From positions 744,001-808,000 of the forward strand of contig NZ_QMIK01000004.1 in NCBI RefSeq assembly GCF_003316845.1: a stretch of DNA of 64,000 nucleotides, written 5' to 3'. Below the pieces are notes generated by a model, which made no database searches, was not told where the DNA came from, and worked only from the letters and a program-made list of their open reading frames with translations. This document shows positions 1 through 7,716 of this stretch, piece after piece; position 1 is the first letter of the stretch; each line of letters starts with the position of its first letter. A program made the position numbers and the translations under genes. The stretch comes from Cognataquiflexum aquatile. Lineage in GTDB: Bacteria > Bacteroidota > Bacteroidia > Cytophagales > Cyclobacteriaceae.

Positions 1-273
1 AGAAGCGAGAGCCGAGAAGAATTGGGTTCAAAGTATATTGTACCAAGCACCAAGATTTGAAAAAAGACACAAGCTTCAAGACTTAAAAATAGACACAAGA
101 TTCAAGACGCAAGATTCAAGACTTTCAAAAATAAATACAAGATCTGTGTTCATCTTTTTTATCTGTGGTTAAAGAAACTAGATCTGTTTTGGCGGAAACT
201 ATACTTACAATTTCCCATCAAATTAGCCAAAACCATATTCAATCTCACACTTCATTTTTTCTATAAATATGTT

Positions 274-291
274 ACCCCTTCGGGGTTTTTT
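274..291 (+). terminator. Terminator-like TTCG hairpin, copy 1
   Basis: ACCCC-TTCG-GGGGT forms a five-pair stem with a UUCG tetraloop, followed by a T-run, as in an intrinsic terminator reading left to right. No upstream plus-strand gene exists in the window, so its function is uncertain. It recurs identically in the second copy of the tandem duplication. Confidence 0.4.
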
Positions 292-526
292 CACGCTGAC
301 AACCAAAAAAGATGCTAGACACAAGATCCAAGACTTAAAAATAGACACTAAATACAAGACGCAAGATTCAAGACTTTCAAAAATAGACACAAAATCTGTG
401 TTCATTTTTTTTACCTGTGGTTGAAAAAACTAGATCTGTTTTGGCGGAAACTATACTTACAATTTCCCATCAAATAAGTCAAAACCATATTCAATCTCAC
501 ACTTCATTTTATTCTATAAAAATGTT

Positions 527-544
527 ACCCCTTCGGGGTTTTTT
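527..544 (+). terminator. Terminator-like TTCG hairpin, copy 2
   Basis: Same CCCC-TTCG-GGGG hairpin and T-run as at 274-291, in the second copy of the 252-bp duplication. Preservation of the hairpin while flanking bases have drifted suggests it may matter, but the stem is short. Confidence 0.4.
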
Positions 545-615
545 CACGCTGACAACCAAAAAAGATGCTATACACAAGAATCAAGACTAAAAATAGAAAC
601 AAGATTCAAGACACA

Positions 616-690
616 AGACTTGATTCCCCAACAACAATTACAACCACTAGAACAATTACAACCACTAGAACAATTACAACAACTAGACCT
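616..690. repeat. AC-rich 9-bp repeat tract
   Basis: Degenerate repeats of the 9-mer ACAACCACT / AGAACAATT run through this stretch. The same family recurs at 1205-1250, 1756-1852, 2373-2498, 5040-5090 and 6697-6729. All copies are intergenic. Confidence 0.7.
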
Positions 691-730
691 GAGATCCTTC
701 ACCTCCGCAGGCTACGGTTCAGGATGACGG
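688..730. repeat. REP-like element, degenerate copy
   Basis: CTGAGATCCTTC...CAGGATGACGG matches the outline of the bacterial repeat whose reverse complement starts GTCATTCTGAG and ends GAATCTC. A different, imperfectly palindromic middle separates the two conserved ends. Confidence 0.5.
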
Positions 731-1101
731 TGCTCAACTTGACAACGCGCAGCAGACAACTTGACAACTCGACAACATTTTAAAAAATCACACTTAAAAA
801 TTACCAATTTCCCCGAAAAATTCAATCTCCAATTCCTTAGAAAAGGTCAATAATATAAAAAATAATGCAATAAAATTTACCAAAAACCCCAATTTCTCCC
901 CCCTTTCCGCTACCCTTCCCTTACCCTTCTCCTACCCACCCGTTACACCCTCCCTACCCATTCGTTACCTTTTGACCAATTTCCAAGAAACCATATAATT
1001 ATTCCGATAATTTAATGAGTTGTACTTTTTAAAGACACAAGATTCAAGACTTGGTACCCCGACAACAATTAGAACAACTACAACAATTTGAAAAATATTG
1101 A

Positions 1102-1137
1102 TTGAGATTCTTCGCTTCACTCAGAATGACGGTCCCC
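1102..1137. repeat. REP-like element (ILSEAKNL/RFFASLRMT type)
   Basis: TTGAGATTCTTCGCTTCACT followed by CAGAATGACGG is the widespread REP-like sequence that, when translated, gives the well-known spurious peptides RFFASLRMT (plus) and VILSEAKNL (minus). It is not coding. Imperfect self-complementarity around CTTCACTCAG could allow a small hairpin. Confidence 0.75.
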
Positions 1138-1204
1138 AACTCGACAACACGCAGCAGACAACAAAAAAAGACACAAGACTCAAGATGCAAGACAGAAGAT
1201 TTGA

Positions 1205-1250
1205 TTCCCCAACAACAATTACATCCACTAGAACAATTACAACCACTAAA
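1205..1250. repeat. AC-rich 9-bp repeat tract
   Basis: CAACAACAATTACATCCACT-type nonamers, the same family as at 616-690. The tract directly precedes a REP-like element, exactly as the 616-690 tract precedes the REP-like element at 688-730, so the two may be parts of one composite repeat. Confidence 0.6.
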
Positions 1251-1300
1251 ACTGAGATTCTTCCCTCGTACAGCAGTCGGGATCAGAATGACTGTTCCCC
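1251..1300. repeat. REP-like element, degenerate copy
   Basis: CTGAGATTCTTC...CAGAATGACTG carries the same ends as the element at 1102-1137, with a different middle (CCTCGTACAGCAGTCGGGAT) that can fold on itself. It is the third copy within 620 bp. Confidence 0.55.
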
Positions 1301-1330
1301 AATCCGACAACAATGACAACCCGACAACAT

Positions 1331-1750
1331 TTACTCTCCCTTCTTAAACCCCATACTCACTGAGTTAATACAATACCTGATACCGCCTTTGTCCTTTGGG
1401 CCGTCGGGGAAACGGTGTCCGAGGTGCCCGCCGCATTTGCCGCAGAGGATCTCTTCGCGGATCATGCCATGGGTATAGTCCATATGCACATCGATGGCAT
1501 CAGGTCGGACCGGTTCGGTGAAGGACGGCCAACCGCACCCGCTGTCATACTTGGCTGAGGAATGAAAAATCTCATTCCCACAGGCATGGCATTCATAAAT
1601 GCCGGTTTCTTTGTTGAGATAATACTGCCCGGTGAAGGGTCTTTCTGTTCCTTTTTCCCGCAAAACATGGTAGGCTTGAGGATCTAGTTCCTGCTTCCAT
1701 TCGTTTTCTGATTTGGAGATTTGGTAGGATTTTGTTGGTTTGGATTTCAT
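1331..1750 (-). CDS. msrB: Peptide-methionine (R)-S-oxide reductase MsrB
   Basis: Reduces the R epimer of methionine sulfoxide in proteins, with thioredoxin as usual electron donor. The 139-residue protein is a complete single-domain SelR. Structural zinc cysteines form two pairs, CHACG (C54, C57) and CGKCGGHLGH (C103, C106). The catalytic cysteine is C127 in RYCINSVS, and GCGWPSF near residue 71 is also family-typical. There is no signal peptide, so it should be cytoplasmic. The start is an ATG at 1750. It is flanked on both sides by repeat-rich DNA and appears monocistronic. Confidence 0.95.
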   Translation of the reverse strand: MKSKPTKSYQISKSENEWKQELDPQAYHVLREKGTERPFTGQYYLNKETGIYECHACGNEIFHSSAKYDSGCGWPSFTEPVRPDAIDVHMDYTHGMIREEILCGKCGGHLGHRFPDGPKDKGGIRYCINSVSMGFKKGE

Positions 1751-1755
1751 GGGTA

Positions 1756-1852
1756 AGATGGTTGCAGTTGTTCTAGTTGTTGTAATGGTTGTAATTGTTA
1801 TAGTTGTTGTAATTGTTGTAGTTGTTATAATGGTTGCAATTGTTGGGTTTGT
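1756..1852. repeat. 9-bp repeat tract (GTTGTAATT type)
   Basis: About ten degenerate copies of GTTGTARTT sit immediately upstream of the msrB start codon. This is the reverse complement of the ACAACCATT tracts elsewhere. Because the tract lies in the msrB leader or promoter region, it may affect expression, but no promoter core was recognised inside it. Confidence 0.7.
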
Positions 1853-1887
1853 CCGTTAATTTGAAGGTTGTCGGCTTTCTGCTTAAG

Positions 1888-2256
1888 TTATGTTTTCCAA
1901 TTGGTTTTTACGTATTCAATGAAATTGTGGATTTTGACACCAAGTTTTCTATATTCTTCTTGTATCAATTGAATTTCTGCATCAAACTCAGGATACAAAA
2001 CCTTTAATTTTTCTAGGTGATTATGACATTCTAGGTTGCTTGCATGCGCATAAAGCAAGAATTTGACAAAATCCTGTTTATAGGTTTTTCTTCCATAACC
2101 TTCCACGATATTGGTATTGATTGAGTCAGATGACCTTCGCAACTGACTACCCAATTCGTATTTCTCATAAGAGGGTAACTTAAGACTGAACCGATGTGTT
2201 TCAAAAAATAACTCCAATGAAATTTTGTAGATATCCAAGTCCTGATAACTTTTCAT
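1888..2256 (-). CDS. Four-helix bundle protein (23S rRNA-IVS/S23 family)
   Basis: A 122-residue helical protein starting MKSYQDLDIYKISLEL. The core, LRRSSDSINTNIVEGYGRKT near residues 47-66, followed by a helix with HASNLECHNHLEKL, is typical of the four-helix-bundle family first described from 23S rRNA intervening sequences and found as free-standing genes across Bacteroidota. Its biochemical role is not established. Here there is no rRNA nearby, so it is a solitary chromosomal copy. AC-rich repeats lie upstream and downstream. Confidence 0.85.
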   Translation of the reverse strand: MKSYQDLDIYKISLELFFETHRFSLKLPSYEKYELGSQLRRSSDSINTNIVEGYGRKTYKQDFVKFLLYAHASNLECHNHLEKLKVLYPEFDAEIQLIQEEYRKLGVKIHNFIEYVKTNWKT

Positions 2257-2372
2257 TTGACAAAAGTTTGAAATAAGCGATTGTCTAAATTAATCAATCC
2301 TGACTCAAATAATAGTTATTCAATGAAAATATTTCCTCTAGCGGCTTTTGAATCACCCAATTCCCATCCATT

Positions 2373-2498
2373 TCAACAATTACAACCTTTAGACCATTTA
2401 CAACCACTACAACCATTACAACCACTACAACCATTACAACCACTACAACCATTACAACCACTACAACCATTACAACCACTACAACCACCCCAACAATT
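2373..2498. repeat. 18-bp (2x9) tandem repeat array
   Basis: Five nearly perfect copies of the 18-mer ACAACCATTACAACCACT, plus degenerate flanks, between two minus-strand genes. Since 18 is divisible by three, it yields artificial open frames (LQP repeats on plus, VVVVVM on minus). The array lies 3' of the penicillin-acylase gene and 5' of the four-helix-bundle gene. Confidence 0.85.
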
Positions 2499-2506
2499 CC
2501 CCCTCC

Positions 2507-4897
2507 CTACGGCCTCACCACCAACTTTCTCCCACCCCCTTTAATCACATCCTCATTCATCAGCATCGGGCGGTATTTGCCGGTGGCGTAGAGGATGGCT
2601 TGGTCGGAGTAGTGGGGACTGAAAAGGTTGCCGCTCTGACCGGTTGGAAGGACTGATTCTGAGGCTTCCAAATCAGCAAAATCTAAAATAATTCGCATTG
2701 CAGGTCCTGAATTGACCTTATAGATGCCGTCAGGATTCAGGGTAAAAGGAAGTTTGTTGACCGACTCTTCATTGGCAGTGACGGCAGGGGCTTTGACGTT
2801 GAAGATTTTGTCCAAAGGTTTTTTGGCACCGAGAGGGTGGGGGTGTTCGAGAACGACGACTTTTTCCCAAAGCCATTTTTCACTGTCTGTTCCCAACTGT
2901 TCGCTGAGTTCTGAAATGGTTTTACCCAAGGCGATTTTGACGATTTCGGACTTGCTTTCCTTAGCTTCGGTTTTATTATTGTCCCACCAAGGAGAATTAT
3001 CGGTTCTGATCAATGTCGGTACACTTCGGATGTACATAAATGTCTTGATGAAATTTTGGAAATCATCTTCCCCAAGTTCATCCGCCATCATCCCATGGAG
3101 GGTATGGTAAAGCCATTTGTAGTAAAAAGTAGGAGCAATGGATTCCAAGTCATGGCTGCCGTTCCAGTTTTCGATGGCTTGTTGTGCAGGTTCAAAACCT
3201 TTGAAGGCAGCTAAGTCTACCACTGCCAACATGCTTTTGGCGTTGATGGGGTGGTTTTCATTGATGGCTTCCAATTGGAGTGCTTTGATACTTTCTTGGG
3301 TCCAATCGTTTCGGGAAGTGACGGTTTTGGAGATTCTGTACCAACGGTCGCCGGGATAATAGTATCCCGGGAAGAAAGTTCCGTTGGAAAGGGTATCCGG
3401 TTGGTTATTGGCGGAAGCTACAAAGCCCGAGGCAGGATTTATGCTCATGGGATTTTGCTCAAATGGGATCCATCCTGTTGGTTCGTCGGTAGCGTTACTG
3501 CCATCCAAGAAGATTTTGCTGTTGACATGGCTAGGTCTAATGGGCAATTTTGCAGTGGCCCACCAAGCGATGTTTCCGGCCTTGTCGCCATACATCACAT
3601 TGAGTCCCGGTGCGTGAATCATGCGGACAGCAGCTTCGGTTTCCTGAATGTTTTTTGCCCTTGCCATCTTCCAAGTCGCTTCCAAAGCAACTGTCGGCTC
3701 GAGTACATACACCCACCATGAAGCCACAGGATTTTGAGTCAGTTTGCCGATTTCGGGAAGGACCTCATTCATGATCGGACCATGGATGGATTCTTTGACT
3801 TCAAAAATAACAGACTCCCCATCTTTGACATGGATGGTTTCTGTTCTTGACTTCAATGGCCTGAATTCCTCTCCGTAAATGGTTTCGTTGGGATTGTTGG
3901 GATTGAGTTTTTCTTCGAAGAAATCCTGATCGTCATTTTCAAACATCGTCAGTCCGATACTGTGATCGCGAGTATGACCTACCAGGCCAAATGGCATTCC
4001 TGCGAGATGGTTGCCGTAATAGCTGAATCCCGGATATTCGAGATGCGCTTCATACCATACCGATGGCTGGGCAAAACCAATGTGGGTATCATTGCAGAAA
4101 AGTACTTCACCTGAAGCCGTCCTGCTTCCCGAAATCACCCATGAGTTGCTGCCTTCCAACAGGGGAACGGGAAGCTTTTCCAACAGGGCAGAAAGGGAAT
4201 TTTCTATGACAAGATCTGTGGTGATGGAGTCTCTTTTGGGGTAATTGTTGGGGATGACATGGTGCTCCGGCAAAGTATGGACCGAAACCATTTTCATATA
4301 TTCAGGACCCAAAGTGCGGGCCATTTTGGTAACCAAAGGGTCTGTTTTCATCGCCATGGCAAAAGTAAAGGACATATATCCCGTGATGGCGTGGATGTCA
4401 TTGATGGTGAATTCCCTCGGTTCGGAACCTAAAAGGGTATATTCAATGGGGATTTTTCCATGTTGGATAAAATGATTTACGCCTTCGATGTAGGCTTCGG
4501 TAGCGGATTTCCATTCTGAATTTCCTGCTTTGTTCCACTCTTCGGTACTCCAAGCGGCATGTTTGGGAATGCCCAAAGTCCTGAAAAATTTATCCACTTC
4601 CACCAAATCGGCACCTAGGAGTTCCGCCAAAGTACCTGTGCCTACACGGCGCATCATTTCCATCTGAAAAAGCCTGTCCTGTGCATGGACATAGCCCAAG
4701 GAGCGGTAGGCATCTTCGGCATTGGCAGCATAGATATGGGGAACACCAAAATCATCAAAATAGACTTCCGCTTCCGCAGACATGGAAGGCATGTTGATTT
4801 CGCCGTTATATTTTGGTTTGAAGCTCAGCTTGACTGCCTGATATCCGACAAAAAGCAATACGAACAGCACGATTAGGACAATGAGGATTTTTTTCAT
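2507..4897 (-). CDS. Penicillin acylase family Ntn hydrolase
   Basis: A 796-residue N-terminal-nucleophile amidohydrolase of the penicillin G acylase / acyl-homoserine-lactone acylase family. An N-terminal hydrophobic segment (residues 3-22) targets it to the periplasm or inner membrane. The alpha-chain has YVHAQDRLFQMEMMRR near residue 70. The autocatalytic nucleophile is the serine of EGSNSW near residue 250, followed by the beta-chain with NDTHIG, VGHTRDHSIGLTMFE and NVMYGDKAGNIAWW. The length fits an unprocessed precursor. Substrate cannot be read from sequence; quorum-signal amides, beta-lactams or N-acyl amino acids are all possible. Start is ATG at 4897. Confidence 0.9.
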   Translation of the reverse strand: MKKILIVLIVLFVLLFVGYQAVKLSFKPKYNGEINMPSMSAEAEVYFDDFGVPHIYAANAEDAYRSLGYVHAQDRLFQMEMMRRVGTGTLAELLGADLVEVDKFFRTLGIPKHAAWSTEEWNKAGNSEWKSATEAYIEGVNHFIQHGKIPIEYTLLGSEPREFTINDIHAITGYMSFTFAMAMKTDPLVTKMARTLGPEYMKMVSVHTLPEHHVIPNNYPKRDSITTDLVIENSLSALLEKLPVPLLEGSNSWVISGSRTASGEVLFCNDTHIGFAQPSVWYEAHLEYPGFSYYGNHLAGMPFGLVGHTRDHSIGLTMFENDDQDFFEEKLNPNNPNETIYGEEFRPLKSRTETIHVKDGESVIFEVKESIHGPIMNEVLPEIGKLTQNPVASWWVYVLEPTVALEATWKMARAKNIQETEAAVRMIHAPGLNVMYGDKAGNIAWWATAKLPIRPSHVNSKIFLDGSNATDEPTGWIPFEQNPMSINPASGFVASANNQPDTLSNGTFFPGYYYPGDRWYRISKTVTSRNDWTQESIKALQLEAINENHPINAKSMLAVVDLAAFKGFEPAQQAIENWNGSHDLESIAPTFYYKWLYHTLHGMMADELGEDDFQNFIKTFMYIRSVPTLIRTDNSPWWDNNKTEAKESKSEIVKIALGKTISELSEQLGTDSEKWLWEKVVVLEHPHPLGAKKPLDKIFNVKAPAVTANEESVNKLPFTLNPDGIYKVNSGPAMRIILDFADLEASESVLPTGQSGNLFSPHYSDQAILYATGKYRPMLMNEDVIKGGGRKLVVRP

Positions 4898-4949
4898 GGG
4901 TTATTTTTGGGTGGGGAATTTTTCAAGAGGGATTAAATGTAAATATATC

Positions 4950-4995
4950 TCAAGGAAGACACAAGATGCAAGACACAAGAAGCAAGACTTGATTC
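4950..4995. repeat. CAAG heptamer tract
   Basis: ACACAAG-ATGCAAG-ACACAAG-AAGCAAG-ACTTGAT: five consecutive 7-bp units in the spacer upstream of the penicillin-acylase gene. The same heptamer family occurs at 78-120, 329-371, 583-613, 1034-1056 and 1170-1202. A period of seven rules out coding. Confidence 0.7.
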
Positions 4996-5039
4996 CTCTA
5001 AAACAATGATAACCAGACAACGCGAAGCTGACAACTTGA

Positions 5040-5090
5040 CAACCCAATAACCACTATAACCACTACAACAATTACAACCGCCACAACCCC
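5040..5090. repeat. AC-rich 9-bp repeat tract
   Basis: CCACTATAACCACTACAACA-type nonamers immediately 3' of the aminotransferase gene; same family as at 2373-2498. Confidence 0.6.
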
Positions 5091-5098
5091 TCCAACCC

Positions 5099-6283
5099 TC
5101 AACTGCCCCCCTCAATTGCCTCCAAAATCACCCCACAGGCTTTTTCTATTTCTTCCTCAGTAATGATCAGAGGTGGTGCTATCCGCATGGCATCATCGCA
5201 GAAAAGGAACCAATCGGCAATGACTCCGTTTTCAATTGCCCTGTCGATGATCGGTTTTAAGACTTCGAAGGACTCAAATTCTACAGCCATCATCAGCCCT
5301 TTGTTGCGGATAGATCTGATTTTGGGATGAACAAGCAGTTTTTTGAAAAGATTTGCTTTTGTCTCCACTTGTTCCAAAAGCTTTTCTTCCTGAATAACTT
5401 TAATCGTTGCCAACGAGGCGGCTGCTGAAACAGGATGCCCGCCGAAAGTCGTGATATGACCAAGCAAAGGATTGTTTTTGAATGCGCCCATCACGTCTTT
5501 GTTGGCAATGAAAGCACCGATCGGCATGCCTCCGCCCATTCCTTTGGCACATACCAATATATCCGGAACTATTCCAAAATGCTCAAATGCCCAAAACTTG
5601 CCTGTTCTTCCAAAACCCGCCTGTATCTCATCCAAAATCAATAAGGTGCCGGTCTCATTACATTTTTTTTGTAAGGCCTGAAAATAATCAGAACAGGCTA
5701 CCATGATTCCGGCTTCGCCCTGTACGGTCTCGACTATGAAAGCTGCAGTGTTTTCTGTGATTTCATCAAGTTGCTGAAAACTCCCGTAAACCACATTTTT
5801 GATTCCCGGCAATAGAGGTCGGTAGGCTCTTTTAAAAATTTCATTGCCTCCGACAGAAAGTGAACCATGGGAAGAACCGTGGTAAGCATTGACGCAGGAG
5901 ATGATTTCGCGGCGGTTGGTATATCGCTTCGCCAATTTTAGCGCGCCTTCCACCGCTTCGCTTCCTGAGTTGACAAAATAGACGTTGTCAAGGTGGGAGG
6001 GAAGGGTTTCACAAAGTGCTTTAGCCAATTGAACCTGAGGACTTTGTACATATTCTCCGTAAACCATCAGGTGAAGGTATTTGTCCAATTGATTTTGGAT
6101 TGCTTCGAGGACTTTTGGATGGCGGTGACCGACATTGCTGACGCCGATTCCCGAAATCAGGTCCATATATTCTTTTCCCTCCGGCCCATACATGTAGATC
6201 CCTTCTGCCTTTTCGATTTCTATCATCAAAGGAAAGTCTGTAGTCTGCGCGAGGTGAGAGAGGAAAAGCTGACGGTTGTTCAT
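5099..6283 (-). CDS. Class III aminotransferase (PLP-dependent)
   Basis: A 394-residue fold-type I aminotransferase of the ornithine/acetylornithine/4-aminobutyrate group. The PLP lysine is K247 in VCAKGMGGG; the phosphate-loop region NSGSEAVEGALKLA lies near residue 107 and the Asp that contacts the pyridine nitrogen is in LILDEIQAGFGRTG. Family membership fixes a transfer of an omega- or alpha-amino group to 2-oxoglutarate or pyruvate, but not the substrate. Start is ATG at 6283. It stands alone, with 201 bp downstream and 444 bp upstream of repeat-rich DNA. Confidence 0.88.
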   Translation of the reverse strand: MNNRQLFLSHLAQTTDFPLMIEIEKAEGIYMYGPEGKEYMDLISGIGVSNVGHRHPKVLEAIQNQLDKYLHLMVYGEYVQSPQVQLAKALCETLPSHLDNVYFVNSGSEAVEGALKLAKRYTNRREIISCVNAYHGSSHGSLSVGGNEIFKRAYRPLLPGIKNVVYGSFQQLDEITENTAAFIVETVQGEAGIMVACSDYFQALQKKCNETGTLLILDEIQAGFGRTGKFWAFEHFGIVPDILVCAKGMGGGMPIGAFIANKDVMGAFKNNPLLGHITTFGGHPVSAAASLATIKVIQEEKLLEQVETKANLFKKLLVHPKIRSIRNKGLMMAVEFESFEVLKPIIDRAIENGVIADWFLFCDDAMRIAPPLIITEEEIEKACGVILEAIEGGS

Positions 6284-6292
6284 TTTTTAGGC

Positions 6293-6356
6293 GGGAGATA
6301 TGAGACGGGAGATGTGAGATGGGAGATATGAGAACTGAGATGCAAGAAATAAGAAA
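6293..6356. repeat. Purine-rich heptamer tract (GAGAT type)
   Basis: GGGAGAT-ATGAGAC-GGGAGAT-GTGAGAT-GGGAGAT-ATGAGAA-CTGAGAT: seven consecutive units in strict 7-bp register, directly upstream of the aminotransferase start codon. Confidence 0.75.
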
Positions 6357-6360
6357 ATTG

Positions 6361-6727
6361 AACCAAGTACCAAGCACTATGAACCAAGTAAGAACTCCTA
6401 AACTTGAGAACTTGACAACGCGAAGCAGACAACATTTTCATTGTACCAAGTACCAAGTACAATGAACCAAGTAAGAACTCCTAAACTTGAGAACTTGACA
6501 ACGCGAAGCAGACAACATTTTCATTGAACCAAGAACCAAGTACAATGAACCAAGTAAGAACTCCTAAACTTGAGAACTTGACAACGCAAAGCAGACAACA
6601 TTTCATTGAACCAAGTACCAAGTACAATGAACCAAGTAAGTACTCCCCAACTTGACAACTTGAGAACCTGACAACAATGACAACGCGAAGCAGACAACCA
6701 CTACAACCATTACAACCACTACAACCA
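6361..6727. repeat. 83-bp tandem repeat array, about 3.4 copies
   Basis: The landmark GAACCAAGTAAGAACTCCT starts at 6381, 6464, 6547 and 6629, giving spacings of 83, 83 and 82 bp. Each unit contains CTTGACAACGCGAAGCAGAC and runs of ACCAAGT heptamers. The array fills the space between the aminotransferase start and the methyltransferase stop, and ends in the 9-bp ACAACCACT tract at 6697-6729. No coding frame is maintained. Confidence 0.85.
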
Positions 6728-7621
6728 CTAACTCCTAAACCTAAAGAAAATCCCTAAAGGCAGGTTCTTTTTGAATCGGTCTACAAGGTATAATTCACCG
6801 TGCTCGGCATTGTTGACTTCTTTGAAGTTGGACTTGACAAGGTTGGCTGCAATCATCGAACTGAAGCTGAGTGAATACATATTCAGGATGAGGAAGTGAT
6901 GCTCAGGGTCCAAAAGCTCTGCACAAAGTTTGAGCATTTCATTGATCTGCTCTTCCAAGATCCATTTTTCTCCATCCGGACCACGTCCATATGCCGGTGG
7001 GTCAAGGATAATTCCATGGTATTTGTTTCCCCGACGAACTTCTCTTCTAATAAATTTCATTGCATCGTCCACAATCCAACGGATTCCATCCTGACCGGAA
7101 GATTCCATATTGTGTTTGGACCAAGTGACCACCTGCTTGACAGAATCCAGGTGTGTGACATCTGCACCGCAGGCTTTGGCAGCAACAGATGATGCTCCTG
7201 TATATGCGAATAGATTGAGAACTTTGGGAGTTTTTACCGGAAAGTTCTTCAGTGTACCAGATATATAATCCCAATTGACCGCCTGTTCGGGAAAGAGTCC
7301 GATATGTTTGAAGGAAGTCATGGCAAGGTTGAGCTTCATCTTCAGTCCATCGGGATTTTTGTAGCTGACCTGCCAATTGTGTGGAATCTTTTTGAGTTCA
7401 TTCCATTGACCTTTTTCGGGATTGTTTTTTTCCTTTGCAAAATGTGCATGAGCCATTTCCCTCCATTCTTTTTCATCAAGACTTTTATCCCAAATCGCCT
7501 GTGGTTCCGGTCGGCTGAGGATATAATCTCCAAACCTTTCCAGTTTTTCAAATCCACCGGTATCAATCAGTTCATAATCTTCCCAATGCTGCGGGGAGAG
7601 CGAGAGGATGGTTTCTTTCAT
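6728..7621 (-). CDS. Class I SAM-dependent (rRNA-type) methyltransferase
   Basis: A 297-residue Rossmann-fold methyltransferase. The SAM-binding motif I is VLNLFAYTGASSVAA near residue 136; the acidic motif II follows in THLDSVKQV. Motif IV GIILDPPAYGRGP is of the DPPxxG type found in RlmI-like 23S rRNA cytosine-C5 methyltransferases and related Bacteroidota proteins. No N-terminal PUA domain is evident, so assignment to RlmI is not secure. The likely promoter ends four bases before the ATG, suggesting a leaderless or nearly leaderless transcript. Confidence 0.85.
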   Translation of the reverse strand: MKETILSLSPQHWEDYELIDTGGFEKLERFGDYILSRPEPQAIWDKSLDEKEWREMAHAHFAKEKNNPEKGQWNELKKIPHNWQVSYKNPDGLKMKLNLAMTSFKHIGLFPEQAVNWDYISGTLKNFPVKTPKVLNLFAYTGASSVAAKACGADVTHLDSVKQVVTWSKHNMESSGQDGIRWIVDDAMKFIRREVRRGNKYHGIILDPPAYGRGPDGEKWILEEQINEMLKLCAELLDPEHHFLILNMYSLSFSSMIAANLVKSNFKEVNNAEHGELYLVDRFKKNLPLGIFFRFRS

Positions 7622-7625
7622 GCTG

Positions 7626-7655
7626 CAAAAGTAATTATATAATCGGAGAGCGGAA
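7626..7655 (-). promoter_or_regulatory. Bacteroidota-type promoter of the methyltransferase gene
   Basis: On the minus strand the sequence reads TTC-N19-TACTTTTG, an exact -7 element (TAnnTTTG; plus coordinates 7626-7633) with a close -33 element at the right spacing. Only CAGC separates it from the ATG at 7621, so transcription should begin at or next to the start codon. Confidence 0.55.
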
Positions 7656-7716
7656 GTATTTTATAATTGGGAATAGTTTAGTTAATTTAGATTGTCTTTC
7701 ATCCAAAATATCCATC

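Larger units (their letters stand above)
78..581. repeat. Two-copy tandem duplication, period about 252 bp
   Basis: Copy 1 (about 78-329) and copy 2 (about 330-581) align along their whole length with scattered substitutions and single-base indels. Shared landmarks include GGCGGAAACTATACTTACAA, an identical CCCC-TTCG-GGGG hairpin and the segment GCTGACAACCAAAAAAGATGC. No long open frame is conserved between the copies, so this looks like duplicated non-coding DNA. Confidence 0.85.
1..1330. other. Repeat-rich intergenic region without a supported gene
   Basis: No convincing gene is present. The stretch holds short CAAG-type heptamer tracts, a 252-bp tandem duplication, AC-rich 9-bp repeats, three REP-like elements and a pyrimidine-rich block at about 895-970. 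Open frames here have peptides typical of spurious translations of such repeats, for example ILSEAKNL and RFFASLRMT. The next gene, msrB, ends at 1331 on the minus strand, so part of this DNA is its 3' flank. Confidence 0.75.

Noticed and set aside
1044-1347. Open frames containing ILSEAKNL, RFFASLRMT or SCVLHLES
   Set aside because: These peptides are well-known artefacts of REP-like and CAAG-type repeats in intergenic DNA.
2294-2488. Minus-strand open frame rich in VVVVVM
   Set aside because: It is the translation of the 18-bp repeat array and has no start signal or family resemblance.
3251-3721. 156-codon plus-strand frame inside the penicillin-acylase gene
   Set aside because: Antisense to a convincing gene, no recognisable family; a shadow frame.
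2373-6727. CRISPR array
   Set aside because: The repeat arrays are contiguous (9, 18 or 83 bp) without unique spacers, and no cas genes are present.
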